A stretch of DNA of 64,000 bases. Origin: Telopea speciosissima (lineage: Eukaryota; Streptophyta; Magnoliopsida; Proteales; Proteaceae). The notes under the pieces were generated by a model, which did no database searches, was not told the origin of the DNA, and was given only the letters and a program-made list of their open reading frames with translations. How positions within the stretch are numbered: position 1 is the first letter of the stretch; each line of letters opens with the position of its first letter. The position numbers and the translations under genes are program-made. Positions 53,160 to 64,000 of this stretch are shown piece by piece. The stretch lies in the NCBI RefSeq assembly GCF_018873765.1, contig NC_057925.1, forward strand, positions 60,338,970 to 60,402,969, given 5' to 3'.

Positions 53160-53310
53160 AAGATGGCAAGGCCTCAATCGTAACACATAAAACACAATCG
53201 AACCATTTTCGGGTTTCTTGTTACCCGGGCTGGGCCGGTAGGCTTGGTCTAATTTTATTTTTTTTGGGTGAACGGCTTGGTCTAATTTTATTGACGAACA
53301 TTGCTAGCAA

Positions 53311-53561
53311 CTATAAATAACTGAATTAACCGACATAAGTCATGTTTCATGACTGTCCCTCTTCTCGAACTTCCTTCTCATCGGAGCTCTAAATCCAGAG
53401 CTAAACACACAGAGATTCTTCAGTCTTCACGTAAACAACAGCATTCCCCACTCTCTTTGCCTTTTGTTCTTCTTTAACCCTTCTTCTTTTCTTATTAGTT
53501 CAAGAAACAGAGAGATTATTCTCTTTTTAAGTTGGAGAAACACATTATTATAGAAGAAGTA
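53311..53561 (+). promoter_or_regulatory. TATA box and 5'UTR of the glucanase gene
   Basis: A TATA-like ctataaataa at 53,311-53,320 lies about 240 bp before the start codon. This predicts transcription from near 53,345 and a CT-rich leader of about 215 bp. Confidence 0.5.
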
Positions 53562-55658
53562 ATGGCAGGGTCAAGATTCTTCTGCAATCATCTCTTGATT
53601 CTTTTTCTGGTGTTAATGAACTTGGTTTTGAAGGGTGGAAGCGTTGGAGTGAACTGGGGAACGATGGCCTCTCACCAGCTTCCTCCAGAGAAGGTTGTTC
53701 AGATTCTGACTGAGAATGGGTTTGATAAGGTGAAGTTGTTTGAAGCCAATGACGAGATCTTGACAGCTTTGGCCGGGACAGGTATCGAAGTAATGGTGGC
53801 TATACCTAATATCATGTTGCAGGATATGAGTGGGGATCCTCAGGTTGCACGGAACTGGGTCGAAGAGAATATAACAGGATACACAAACATTGGAGGAGTC
53901 AATATCAGGTTGCGTAATTACACTTTCTTGATGTTTTAAACCCTGTTTCCTCTTTATATTGTTGCTTCCTTCTCGGTATTGTTCTTTGAGACTCTCTTTT
54001 TTTTTCTTTCTTCTTCTTCTTCTTCTTCTTCTTCGTTTTAATCCATTCTATCTTGAGCTTCTTTTCCTTTTCTACTTGATTTTGTATTTCTTCTTTGTAA
54101 TGGGGTTTTCGTCTCTGTGTTCTCGTTCTGGTTTGCACTTCGGTTTCTCTTATGAAATGATGGGTTTCTTTGTTTTCAACGATAGCAATGCAGTTTCTGC
54201 AATTTTGCAGGTCTTTTCTTCAAATTCCTCTGTTTGTTGGGGTGTTCTCTGAAAATGGGTTTCAGCTCGTGAGTGTCCATTTTTTTGTGATCACTTCTGT
54301 TTCTGTTTTAATGCCACCTGAAAGAGGACATTTTTAACTAGGACGAGCCATCTTACCATTAGCATTGGTTTGCTCTTCTTTCAGTTCCTTAATCTTCCAG
54401 CCAGTCATTTTCTTCAGGGAACTGCTCTGCAAAGTTGGTGTTTGTTTTCAAAATTTTGATATTAATTGTTTCAATTTCAGTTCCTTGATCATGATACCTT
54501 CACAAAATCCCATCCTTCCCAACAAAAACCATTAAAATTTGCAGGTATGTTGCTGTGGGCAATGAACCCTTCCTCCAGACATACAATGGCACCTTCTCAC
54601 AAGTCACCCTGCCTGCCTTGCAGAATGTTCAGAAAGCCTTAAATGAGGTTGGGCTTGGAAACCGTATCAAAGCAACTGTTCCATTCAATGCTGATATCTA
54701 CAATTCCCCTGTTTCAAAGCCAGTCCCTTCTGCTGGTGACTTCAGGTCAGACATACGTGAACTTACAATTGAAATAGTTCAGTACCTCAATGAGAATGCT
54801 GCCCCTTTCACTGTTAATATCTACCCATTCCTTAGCCTCTATGGCAATGAATACTTCCCTGTGGACTATGCTTTCTTTGAGGGGTCAGACAACGGAATCA
54901 AAGACGGCAATGCCATCTACACCAATGTGTTTGATGCCAATCTCGACACACTTCATTGGGCCCTTAAGAAAGCTGGATACCCCAACATGCCAATCATAGT
55001 AGGAGAAGTTGGGTGGCCAACAGAAGGTGATAAGCATGCGAACCTCAATAATGCAAGGAGATTCACACAGGGACTACTTCACCATGTTCTGAGTGGTAAT
55101 GGAACCCCAATGCGGAAAAGGAAGATTGACGTTTACCTCTTCAGCCTCATGGATGAGAATGCCAAAAGCATTGCACCTGGGAATTTTGAGAGGCACTGGG
55201 GTATCTTCGAGTTCGATGGGAAGCCAAAATATGAGTTGGATCTATCTGGTCACCAAGAGAACAAGGGTCTGATAGGAGCACACGATGTCAAATACTTACC
55301 GAGGAGGTGGTGTGTATTGGACCAGCAAGCAGATGACTTCTCTGAATTGCCTACCAGTATAGATTTTGCTTGCACCTTTTCTGATTGCACCTCATTGGGG
55401 TATGGGTCCTCCTGTAACCACCTAAGTGTCCATGGGAATGCTTCTTATGCATTCAACATGTTCTACCAGTTGAGGAACCAGAATAGTAGGGATTGTGAGT
55501 TCTCGGGTCTGGCAATAGTGACCTATGAGGATCCATCAAATGGACATTGCCAGTTTCCGATAATGATTGCATATAATTCTGCACTGGCATTGCAGATACA
55601 TGCATTGGTCACCTTCATCTCACTATTTTGGGAAATTATGGTCTTATTTCTTGTATAA
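53562..55658 (+). CDS. Glucan endo-1,3-beta-glucosidase, GH17 with X8 domain, GPI-anchored
   Basis: The enzyme hydrolyses beta-1,3-glucan (callose) at the cell surface or wall. Two exons, 53562-53908 and 54545-55658, give 486 aa. The order is signal peptide (about 1-26, [13 protein letters not shown]), a GH17 barrel starting [15 protein letters not shown], the proton donor Glu near residue 123 in YVAVGNEPF, and the nucleophile Glu near 270 in [10 protein letters not shown]. An X8/CBM43 domain follows (about 370-451) with six cysteines: [18 protein letters not shown] and GHC. A hydrophobic tail ([18 protein letters not shown]) suggests GPI anchoring. The splice falls in R|YVAVGNE, a usual place in this family. 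I chose the ATG at 53,562; the upstream in-frame codons lack an ATG. It resembles the Arabidopsis At4g31140/At5g58090 group. Confidence 0.95.
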
Positions 55659-58600
55659 CAGAGAGCTTCTTTATATTGCTTTTACGAAAAAAGGCTTTAG
55701 AATTTCTTACTGTTCATATCATGGTGTATTCTATCTCCAAGTGTGCATTGCTGTATGCCATCAATGATCAATCAAGTGCAAGATGAACTTAAGTGTGTAT
55801 TATGAGGTTTCAATACTGTCAGAAGAACCTGTAGTCTAGATGCAGGCAAGCCTCAAAGTATAAAACTCAAACCAGTTAGTGTGGTGCCTTACTCGTCTCA
55901 TTAACCCATGTTAATTATGTTCTGCACAAGTTTTTTCTACATCTGTACTGAAAAGAAAAGGACCTTCCTCTTTTCTGGAGAAAGGAAACAAGGAATATCC
56001 AGAAGAAATCAAATTTATCAGATGGGGTGGGGGGTTTAAACAAAAGCTAAAAAGATTTCTAGTTGACTGAATGTTGGATCTTTCCTTAGCTCAGCTAAGT
56101 GATTTGTGGCCTTATTGCAGTACCGAAGGATGTAAGAAATCTGATGCAGCCTTCTCTATCATGGACAATAGCACTCACTAATCTCAACTGGATTTGATGT
56201 CTTCTCTTGAATATTGTCGATACCACCTTCAAATCACCTTCAATCCACCATCCTAATCACCAAACTCTACCACTTCAGATATACAATTCTTAAGACCAAT
56301 TATGAACAGAGCTCTGAAGAAGAGCCAGAACTTACCTAAAACAGATATAAAATTTATAAAATGTCAATCACAGGAACTTATAGTTATTATATCAATCAGA
56401 AAAAGGAAAAAACTTTAGCTGAACCATTAAATATGTGCAAGCTGAATAGTAACTAAACGAACAGTGCTTATTCTGACAGATGATGCTCTCTTCAAATTAC
56501 CATCCAACGTCCAAAGCCAATATAGAAACTGAAATTTACCTTCTATAAAGGTGAAAAATGAATGAAAAGGCCAAACTTTTGTTTGAAAAAGCATTCTTTT
56601 CCTCTCGCGCCATATCTGTTGACAGGTTGAGAGCCATGGCACTGAAGCTTGGTATTTACTTAAGACTCCTCGTACTTCGAAGAATTAATGATCATGGAGT
56701 GGCATTTGCTTGGAAGAATAAGAAACAGATCCACTTTGGACTGTCTGGATGATTGGGACATTTAATTGACATGTTAGGAGGAAAGCAGAATAGACGGCTT
56801 CTTAAACTTGTAAACTCAATTAAAGGCTTGATTTCAATCTGCCTTCTTCTAAAAAATCCCACTTTAATTACTGATAAAAGAACTAATAAAGGTTTTTTTT
56901 GGGGGGTATTGACATACAATGACAACTAATATTTGTGATGTGTCTTTGCTGGTTTTGATATAGAATGCCCTGAGGTATAATAAAGTAGGGAAAATATGGT
57001 ACTTCCCCTACTTTATTTATAGTCTTTGGGCATAAAATAATAGGCCCCCCACCCTCTTAATTAGAATCCAATTACAGGCATGGAGTGGACAAAGCCACAA
57101 GGTTCCAGAGTTCAGTATCGGGACCAGAATCAGTCACTGCCGATTCCAATTGGAATCAGAATCAGGGCCGGCTGATTCTACCGATCCAATTCCGATTCCT
57201 CAAACCCTGCAGAGCCAACCCTAGATATTTAAAGGCAATATGGGATCAGTGCAGGTCATAGAAAATACCTTCTCATGTCCATGGATTGGCTCATTGCTGA
57301 TCACCCTCTTCATGTGTTTTCATCTTCATCTTTGGTTGAAGGCAACTGATTGAGTGATGTCCATTGGCAGCAACATCTAAAAGGAGTCCTGTCAGCAGCA
57401 GATATACTCAAGGAGAAAGCTCTATTCTGTTGACAAGACTGGGTCTCTTCATTTAGTAATTATTTATACAGTAAATATGTGCTGTTTAGAGATGTAAGAA
57501 GATCCTTATTAAAAATGAGGAATGCCATTTAGGAGCTTAGAGGCCAAAAACTACTTCAATCGACCCCTATTGGAGCAGGCTGATGTAGGGCCGGGTGTCC
57601 CAATGGCGCATGGCCTCTTTGCTCTTGAAAAGCACAATGGGACTACCATGCAGTCTACATATCCTCATTTAGACACATGATTGTAAAATATTGTCTTCAT
57701 TCAGTTCTAACAGAACTTGGTTCAATCCTCTTTCTCCAAACAAAATTTTCATTGGCTGACCAAGAACAAGAGTCAAGAGATCACAGGAGCACACCTGAAG
57801 AACCTAAAGAACCAAAGAGGATCAGAGATGCCAAAGAAAAAAAAATGAAAGGATAAGAAAAAAATATCTCATCTGCTTGCAGGCTCGCACACACACATGC
57901 ACACTCCCCCCCCCCCCCTCCCAAAAAAAATAAATAAATAAATAAAAGAAAAAGTGAAAATATGTAGTGAGCTTCTGCAACAAGTTCAAAACATGCAGGG
58001 AAGGAGATTTCAAAGTCCCTGTATCAGTTTAAGTGGTCATGAAAGAGCTGAGAAAATAATCATGGGTGTGTGAAGGCCAAGGTCTGGGGTGAGGTGAGGG
58101 CAGCAAAAGCAAAGCACCTTTATTAAGTAAGATCTAGTTTTAATTTTCTTAAAAAGGATAGTGGAGGGGGTAGGATTTGCAACTGACCAATGAGGGCATT
58201 CCAGAATAATCAGAGTCAGAAAAGTTTCCTATATTTTGAATTAACAGCAAGTTAGGCATTGATAATTTTCCCTTCTCCAATTCTGTAAAGACATGGCTAT
58301 AATCATTTTGACCACAGGTTCACTACTTGATCATCAATCCCAATTTTTCAGGTGGCTCGACTGCATGATATATCAGGAGTAGGAATAGGCCCACCACTCC
58401 ACCAGCTCATGATCTTAAAGATGCATGGGCATTTTTCTGGAAAATTTACTTAAAATTATTAAGGTAGCCAAATATGCATTGGCCGTTCCAGATTTGTGGT
58501 AGAGATCATGTTCAAGTGTAAATAACCAGCATGAAACATATATCCTGACAAAATTATTAACCCGAAATTTCCAAATTTCCGTTCGCTGAATAACAGTCTC

Positions 58601-58691
58601 CTCCAGCTCCAACCTAGCAAGCTGTAAAGCTGTAGTTATGCTTTTAAAATATTATTAACCCAAGAACTATCAGAACTGGTTCTATGTTTCA
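55659..58691. other. Intergenic DNA downstream of the glucanase gene
   Basis: 3'UTR and intergenic DNA. 57,110-57,210 is a degenerate gattcc/ggaatc repeat similar to the outer element at 18,718. A C run is at 57,907-57,919 next to a (taaa)n stretch. ORFs of 60-77 codons lack motifs. No RNA gene is recognised. Confidence 0.4.
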
Positions 58692-58928
58692 GCTCAAGTT
58701 CCACCTGATGACAGTGATTGGGCAGGATCAATATCCACTCCAGGAAGTCCAATTTCTACTGATGACATTGTTAAATGTTACCACACCGGAGATAAGTTTA
58801 ACATTTTGGCTGGTCAGATGGAAAATATTTTCTATTTCTTATCCCTTGATACACCTGCTTCTGGTAGAGCAAATTTTATTACTGCAATGGCATTTATTGC
58901 GCAAGATATATATTTGATGGTAATATGA
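58692..58928 (+). pseudogene. Orphan exon-like coding fragment, unknown family
   Basis: A frame of 78 codons reads AQVPPDDSDWAGSISTPGSP, then ISTDDIVKCYHTGDKFNIL and FYFLSLDTPASGRANFITAM, ending at TGA. It begins right after a good acceptor (ttctatgtttcag). Composition and punctuation look like genuine protein, but I do not recognise the family. No companion exons were found within 1 kb on either side. It may be a captured or leftover exon. Confidence 0.35.
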
Positions 58929-59670
58929 GATGGAACAACTTCAACATGCACAAGCTTTTATGAAGACACACATTTCAAGCCAAGGTGTTCTCTCATTCTC
59001 ATTTCTTACAATTCTTTTTTTTTTATCTTCTTCTTTTTGTGGTGGTTTTATTCTGTATTCTATTACTATAAAGTACATAAATCCTATAATTACTTAATAA
59101 ATTATGGTTCAAGATTATGGGATAAAGCAGAGGGGGGAAACAAGCGATGCAGATATCCTATTGTTTAGTCGCCAGAGTGGGTCTTTTGGGCTTTGACCTT
59201 ACTTCTTTTTGTTGTTTTGCACCATCTCGTGTTCCTAGTTGCTTTTCTTCATGGTTATGAAGTTTTTCATTATCTATCCTAACAAAGAGAGAGATGCCTG
59301 GCACTAGATACAAATTCTAGTACAAACTTCAATCACCAAAAACATCCCCCTGTTAAAATGTGAGAATGTTGGAAATTAATATACTTTGGCAAAACAGAAA
59401 ACCTTTCATTGTCAAGGACAGCAGTTGTTCAGACCAGACACCAAGCAAAACAGATTTACCAATTAAAAATCAGTGCATAACAGTCTGTCATAAATCAGGT
59501 TTGCCCCAATATTTGCTTACGTGCTCATGAAAAAAGTGGCTTCCAGTTTATGATTCATGTTAATCAATTATAGCATTTGTTCAGTATGTCTTAATTTGGC
59601 AATTACAGTAATGAAAATGGTAACAAGGCAATAACTAGAATGAAGAAACCATAACAACAGTAGATCCTTC
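58929..59670. other. Spacer containing the mTERF 3' flank
   Basis: AT-rich sequence with a (ctt)n-like tract near 59,010-59,040. It should contain the 3'UTR of the mTERF gene on the minus strand. Confidence 0.4.
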
Positions 59671-61434
59671 TCAACTTGAATATGACTCCTTCTTAAACTT
59701 CTCCCATACCTCAAGACCTTTAGGGTGATGATTTACATAGTTGCTCATGAAATACTTATCAGCAGTAGCAAGGACAGTGCTCAGGGCCAAACTGCGCACT
59801 AGTCCTTCATCCTTTAGCCAATTGTACACTGAAAACCTAAACTTGACCCTCGGAATTGTATAACAAAGATATTGTGGGAACACCATCAAAGATGATATGG
59901 GATAGCGCAATTCATTTACAAGAAAATCAATCTTCATATCAAGCACATCCATACTCTGGTTTAGAACATTTGGAGCAATCTTGATCATCTGAGAAACATC
60001 TTTCTTATCCAAACCCGCTTTTAAAAAAAGGTTAAATCTTTCTTGAAGTTCTGCTCCTTTGCCTCGAAAAAGCTTGAGTGCTTTTTTCATCTCTTCTGAG
60101 TTGTCTCTAAAGCCCAGGTTTAATAGAAACTCAGTTTTCTTCATCAATGATCTTTGGCTCACTCCTGGGTTGGGCAATGGATCAATCCTTGATCCCAGGA
60201 CCCACTTCCTCAAGTGTTCAGGGTCCTCCTTCAGAATTCCACGTACTCGCTTCTTGCCACAATTCAATTTAGCAAGGACAGTATTGGGTTTCTTCAAAGT
60301 AAAAGAACCAAGTAGTAGGGGGTGAGCATGCACCAACTGGAGGATTTCTTCCCCCTCCATTTCAATCTCAACTAGAAATGCCAACCCTGCTCTCAAATTT
60401 TTCAGAAAGGTTCCAACCTGGATTCGAGGAAACTGCTGAAAAACTGAGGATATTTCATTCATTTTCATTCCCAATTTCAGAATCAACCCAATAAGAGAAA
60501 AGGCCTTGTTGCCTGAAGCTTCAAATAAGAATTCTGGGCTCCTTGTGAACAAGTTCCCCAATTGTTCCTTGTATCCCATCTCACCAAAGAAGTGGAGGAG
60601 CCCAAGCATGTGGCTCCAGTTATAAGAATTTCTATCAGACAAACGCCCTTCAATCCAATCATGTTGAAAGCCCAAGCACTTCAAATCTTCTAATACATTA
60701 AAAAACTCACAGTTAGCATCCCCAATCAGTAGACGAGGACTGGAAGCCACAAACTTAATGACAGCAGATCGAGACAGGCCAGAATCTTCATATGCCTGAA
60801 GCTTTGACCTCAAAACCCCAGGTTTATACCGGAAAACTTCGAATACTTCCCTGTAAATATTTCCTATCTTATGTCGAGGAATTCCATAATTACAGAGAAC
60901 ATGATAATTCTCCACCAAATCATCATCATCACTCAGAAACATCAGATCTTGAGGAAGTAGAGGATTGAATTCAGAAGGTTTAAGACCCAAACTCTCAAAG
61001 AATGGTTCAAATTCATTAATAGGGTGGTAGCGTAAGAACCTGGTTAAGGATCGCCCAATTTCTTGTTCATTCTCGACCCTCTTTAAAAGCTTCTCGAGAA
61101 AAGTTGGGGAGTTCTTGCTCATATGCTCTGCATCGGTGAACAGCATACCCCGGGTACAGTGCAGATAGTCCAATAGAGCAGCTTGAGCTTCAGTTCTGCC
61201 AGAACGAGAGACTTTGGCAACAGTTTCACAATCAGGCATCGAACTCTCATCTTCAATTCTTGATCTTTCAGTCTGAAGAGCTCTACTGCCACCATTAGTT
61301 CGGGTATTTGCAGTGTGGATTGCCCCTGGACTAGAAAATAACGAAGGGAAAGATAATCTAGAGTAGTTTTCTGAAAGATTTGAAGAAACCCATTTGAGCA
61401 GAGATGGTGATTTGAATTTCCGTAAATGGGTCAT
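59671..61434 (-). CDS. Mitochondrial mTERF family protein, mTERF18/SHOT1 type
   Basis: mTERF proteins are helical-repeat nucleic-acid-binding factors for organelle gene expression; mTERF18 (SHOT1) in Arabidopsis is mitochondrial and affects heat tolerance. This single-exon protein has about 587 aa from the ATG at 61,434 (MTHLRKFKSPSLLKWVSS). An in-frame ATG at 61,488 would add 18 residues, but the later one gives a better basic/Ser-rich targeting peptide. Leu/Pro-rich mTERF repeats run from about residue 120 to the end, for example FFESLGLKPSEFNPLLP, VASSPRLLIGD, FTRSPEFLFEASG, MIKIAPNVLNQS and VFPQYLCYTIP. An acidic SDDDDLVENYHVL patch separates two blocks. The long length and the C-terminal YNWLKDEGLV / KYFMSNYVNHHP region fit the mTERF18 group. 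No frame defect is visible. Confidence 0.88.
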   Translation of the reverse strand: MTHLRKFKSPSLLKWVSSNLSENYSRLSFPSLFSSPGAIHTANTRTNGGSRALQTERSRIEDESSMPDCETVAKVSRSGRTEAQAALLDYLHCTRGMLFTDAEHMSKNSPTFLEKLLKRVENEQEIGRSLTRFLRYHPINEFEPFFESLGLKPSEFNPLLPQDLMFLSDDDDLVENYHVLCNYGIPRHKIGNIYREVFEVFRYKPGVLRSKLQAYEDSGLSRSAVIKFVASSPRLLIGDANCEFFNVLEDLKCLGFQHDWIEGRLSDRNSYNWSHMLGLLHFFGEMGYKEQLGNLFTRSPEFLFEASGNKAFSLIGLILKLGMKMNEISSVFQQFPRIQVGTFLKNLRAGLAFLVEIEMEGEEILQLVHAHPLLLGSFTLKKPNTVLAKLNCGKKRVRGILKEDPEHLRKWVLGSRIDPLPNPGVSQRSLMKKTEFLLNLGFRDNSEEMKKALKLFRGKGAELQERFNLFLKAGLDKKDVSQMIKIAPNVLNQSMDVLDMKIDFLVNELRYPISSLMVFPQYLCYTIPRVKFRFSVYNWLKDEGLVRSLALSTVLATADKYFMSNYVNHHPKGLEVWEKFKKESYSS

Positions 61435-62734
61435 GCCGAGTTCGAAGAAATTTCTACGGTACGAGTAAATGCAGAGACAAAGTATCAATGTCTATACAGC
61501 AACAGATTGGAGCAGTTTGGGTTGGTATTATTACCTTTGATTTTGCAGGTTTTAAGGCTTTGACCTCTAATCTCATTATTCTCCGAATTCCAACTGTTGG
61601 GTTTCTTCTTCAGCTGCTGCTGCTCCAAAGGCAGCCATTAGTGCAACCTCAGTTTGGGTTTTGCTCCAAGGAGCAAGGGTTTTGAACAACGAGAGGTAGT
61701 TCGACGGTACGTCAACATTTTGATCATATGCGAAAAGACGTTGTTGGTCATTAGCAATTCAGCATCATCATGCCCGACCCCTTTTTGATCGTTTTGATCT
61801 ATGTTGATGCCCCTGTGTGCTTTCTAATTGGTTCCCCTCCGACCTGGCTTATGTCCGATTGTAGGGGGAGCTGGACAGTTCAACCCCATTAAACGACAAC
61901 AAAAACAGGGATGAGGTGATCATTTCACTTGTGAGGCCCAGCCGCCATTGCTGGACAGGATCCTTTTCCCATTGGTGCAAACACACACAACCTTGATCTC
62001 TTGCCTTATTCTCTGTGTGCCATTAAATAAGAAACTAAGAATAGGGGAAAAGAAAGGAGGGGGAGGGGGGAATTTAAGATGAACATTAGGGCCGAGTTTC
62101 CCACACCCACAGTGGGTTTGGATGATTCCCAAATGGTATATAGGGGAACCTGAAGGCATTATTTTGGCATTCATAGATAAGGGGAAGAATTTATGACCAT
62201 TGATTGTTTTTCCTACATCCATACAAAACACTCCTAAAAGGTAATAATGATAAAGGGTAAAACAACGATGCCTAGTCGTGTGGCACTTACACCGGACACA
62301 GACATGCACAAAATTACAGGCAACGATCTCTTACCCTAATGATAATAATTAGCAAAAAAGTGCCCTCGTGCAGATTCCTGTATATCCTCCTCACATAATA
62401 AATAATTGTATCCACACTGACATTTTCTCTCTATTCTAGCCTTAGCTGTGTAGGCCCGTATGGATATACTATTTTCCAACCCCTCATTGGTTGTAGTGTG
62501 TGAAATCCTTATTACACTGTCCTTCTAGGAAATCCTAAGGTTTCATAACATGCCACATTGTAGTTTTGTATCAATAGGAGGGCAGGGTGACAAATCGTAA
62601 AATAAGGGGTGCATTTATTGAGGAGATAGGCTGTGAGAGGGTGTGGATAAGAATCATATTGGCCGTGAGTGCTTTTTTCCCCCTAATTATTATTTGGGAA
62701 ATAGAAGGCCAGGTTGTGTGGTGCTTGCACCTAA
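61435..62734. other. mTERF promoter region and intergenic DNA
   Basis: The 5'UTR and promoter of the mTERF gene lie at 61,435-61,720 on the minus strand; I find no clear TATA box. The rest has ORFs of up to 129 codons without motifs, a G-rich tract at 62,056-62,070, and no identified element. Confidence 0.4.
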
Positions 62735-63226
62735 AGGTGTAAAAAAAAAACCCAGTTAGCCCGAACCCGTTCTGAGCCCAGATAGGGCTGGGCCGGGCCT
62801 ATGTTTTATATAGGATCGGCCTGGGTTTAGTGTTTTCCTGGCCCTGGCAAGGCCGGGCCTAGGTTGAGGCCTCAACCCCGGCAGGGCCAGCCCAACCCTG
62901 TATTATATAATATATATTGATAGGTGCGACTTGGTGCAACGGTCAAAGTTCCTCCATTGTGATCAAGTGGTCACGGGTTTGAGTTTGGAAACAACCTCTA
63001 TGCAAAAATTTTCGTTTGGGCTTTGTTAGTTCCACAACTCAATGGGCCAAGATATTCAAGGTCAATCAAGGCCAATCAGGGTTGGGCCGGACTTGGGAAA
63101 ACCCTACCAGGTCGAGCTAGATTGAGGGTATGCTTGGCTCAGGCTGGGCTTGGGTTTAGGTTAAGGCTCCTAGGGTTGGGCTAGGGTTTAGGGCAAGCCC
63201 GGCCCGTTGACACCCCTACGGCCCTA
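62735..63226. mobile_element. hAT-like ggcccgg-type element with nested SINE head
   Basis: The left end is aaggtgtaaaaa and the right end ttgacacccct. The interior is rich in ggccgggcct and gggttgggcc words, as in the elements at 24,984 and 26,951. A tRNA-like segment interrupts it at about 62,924-63,010. No clear target duplication was found. Confidence 0.5.
62924..63010 (+). mobile_element. Au-like SINE fragment
   Basis: The segment reads cttggtgcaacggtcaaagt (A-box region), then ggtcacgggtttgagtttgg (B-box region) and aaacaacctctatgcaaaa. The phrase order ggtcacgggtt-gag-t, then ggaaacaacctct-tgc is known from Au-type plant SINEs. It is inserted within a hAT-like repeat; the ends are not resolved. 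Confidence 0.6.
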
Positions 63227-63318
63227 CCTGGCAACCAGCACCCAGACACGAGAAGGGTGAAATGGCCGCCCTACTCCCTGTGAAATGAAAAATTCCACCC
63301 CTGTTGGATGCCCCTACC

Positions 63319-64000
63319 TAAGGGTGTCAATTTGGGATCGGACCCGGGAACCGTCCCAATGCCGTCCCACTAAAACCCGGTACCGGACCGTCCCATTAGT
63401 AAATGGGACAGTACTAGTATCTGATTTTGGTACCGAATGATAAATGGGATGGGACGGTTCTGGGACAGGATTCCCAATGGTACCAGTACCGAAATACCAA
63501 TTAGGTACCGGATGGTACCGAAACTACTAGTACCATTTAAAAAAAAAGAGTATATAAGATCTTTTTTTTTTTTTAAAAAAAAAAAGGATATAAGAATTAC
63601 GACTCATTAAGGTTTCACTAATTGCCTTTTGAATACGAAGAGGAACAGCAGGTCAACAGCCGTAGCTTGAAGTCTCTCCTCACAGAACTTGCTACAGTGC
63701 TACTCCCTCGACCAACTACATCTACAAGGTTCTTCCTTTTTGCACAACGGGATTCTTCCATTTTGTAGGACTTCTCCAGATTTAAAAAAATGAGAAGCTT
63801 ATTACATGTGATCTTAGGGAGTTTGAAGAAGTAAAACTATGATTTCATAATTTAATTTGCTTTATAAAAAACAGTAGACAACTTAAATTTCATGATAGTG
63901 AAAAAATTCTACAACACTAAAAAACCCATCTCGTTAGAAACAATTAAACTTCTTCTCCATTTTTCTACAGTGCCTAAAACCGTTTAAGAACCGGTACCGT
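63319..64000. mobile_element. hAT-like repeat running past the window end
   Basis: It starts taagggtgtcaatttggg and is built of ggtaccg/cggtacc and gggacgg words, which reappear at the last bases (gaaccggtaccgt). The right end lies outside the window. The 8 bp before the start are cccctacc, the sequence to look for beyond the far end. Confidence 0.5.

Noticed and set aside
53905..54252. ORFs on both strands inside the glucanase intron
   Set aside because: They arise from a (ttc)n tract in the intron between two well-defined GH17 exons.
61488..61488. Upstream ATG of the mTERF frame
   Set aside because: It adds 18 residues (MILCLCIYSYRRNFFELG) that fit a targeting peptide less well than the later ATG at 61,434; it remains possible.
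61920..62309. 129-codon minus-strand ORF upstream of the mTERF gene
   Set aside because: It contains a Pro/Phe run from a G-rich tract and no recognisable motif; support is too weak to call a gene.

Overview
The window is nuclear DNA of a flowering plant. Split genes with GT-AG introns encode organelle-targeted and cytosolic proteins of typical plant families, and roughly half of the rest is transposon-derived. I cannot name the species from the sequence.

Layout. 1-1,020: a degenerate terminal-repeat element and a partial copy of the leader of a downstream gene. 1,333-5,136 (+): a seven-exon organellar class I release factor of the RF2 type. 5,140-9,750: intergenic DNA packed with short foldback (MITE-like) elements. 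9,880-11,456 (+): a small AT-hook-like nuclear protein with a 5'UTR intron. 14,900-16,090: a 5'-truncated LINE. 16,952-17,149 (-): ribosomal protein eS28, with a probable leader exon and promoter near 20,300-20,545. 20,609-24,331: two adjacent MULE-like elements, the first carrying fragments of three unrelated plant genes (a Pack-type element). 24,332-29,880: hAT-like elements, a solo LTR with a perfect 5-bp target duplication, and two more long-TIR elements. 30,378-49,245 (+): an eleven-exon TRM5-type tRNA m1G37 methyltransferase gene stretched to about 19 kb by Copia, LINE and hAT insertions in its introns. 49,246-53,300: repeat-rich intergenic DNA with a tRNA-derived SINE. 53,562-55,658 (+): a GH17-X8 beta-1,3-glucanase with a likely GPI anchor. 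59,671-61,434 (-): an mTERF18/SHOT1-type mitochondrial mTERF. 61,700-64,000: hAT-like repeats and a SINE head.

There are no operons; each gene is separate. The main genes share a loose theme of translation and organelle expression (RF2, eS28, TRM5, mTERF), but nothing in the sequence shows that they are co-regulated. The most unusual items are the three-gene capture element beside the eS28 promoter, the AT-hook leader copied in front of the RF2 gene, and a one-base deficit at an exon junction of the TRM5 gene.
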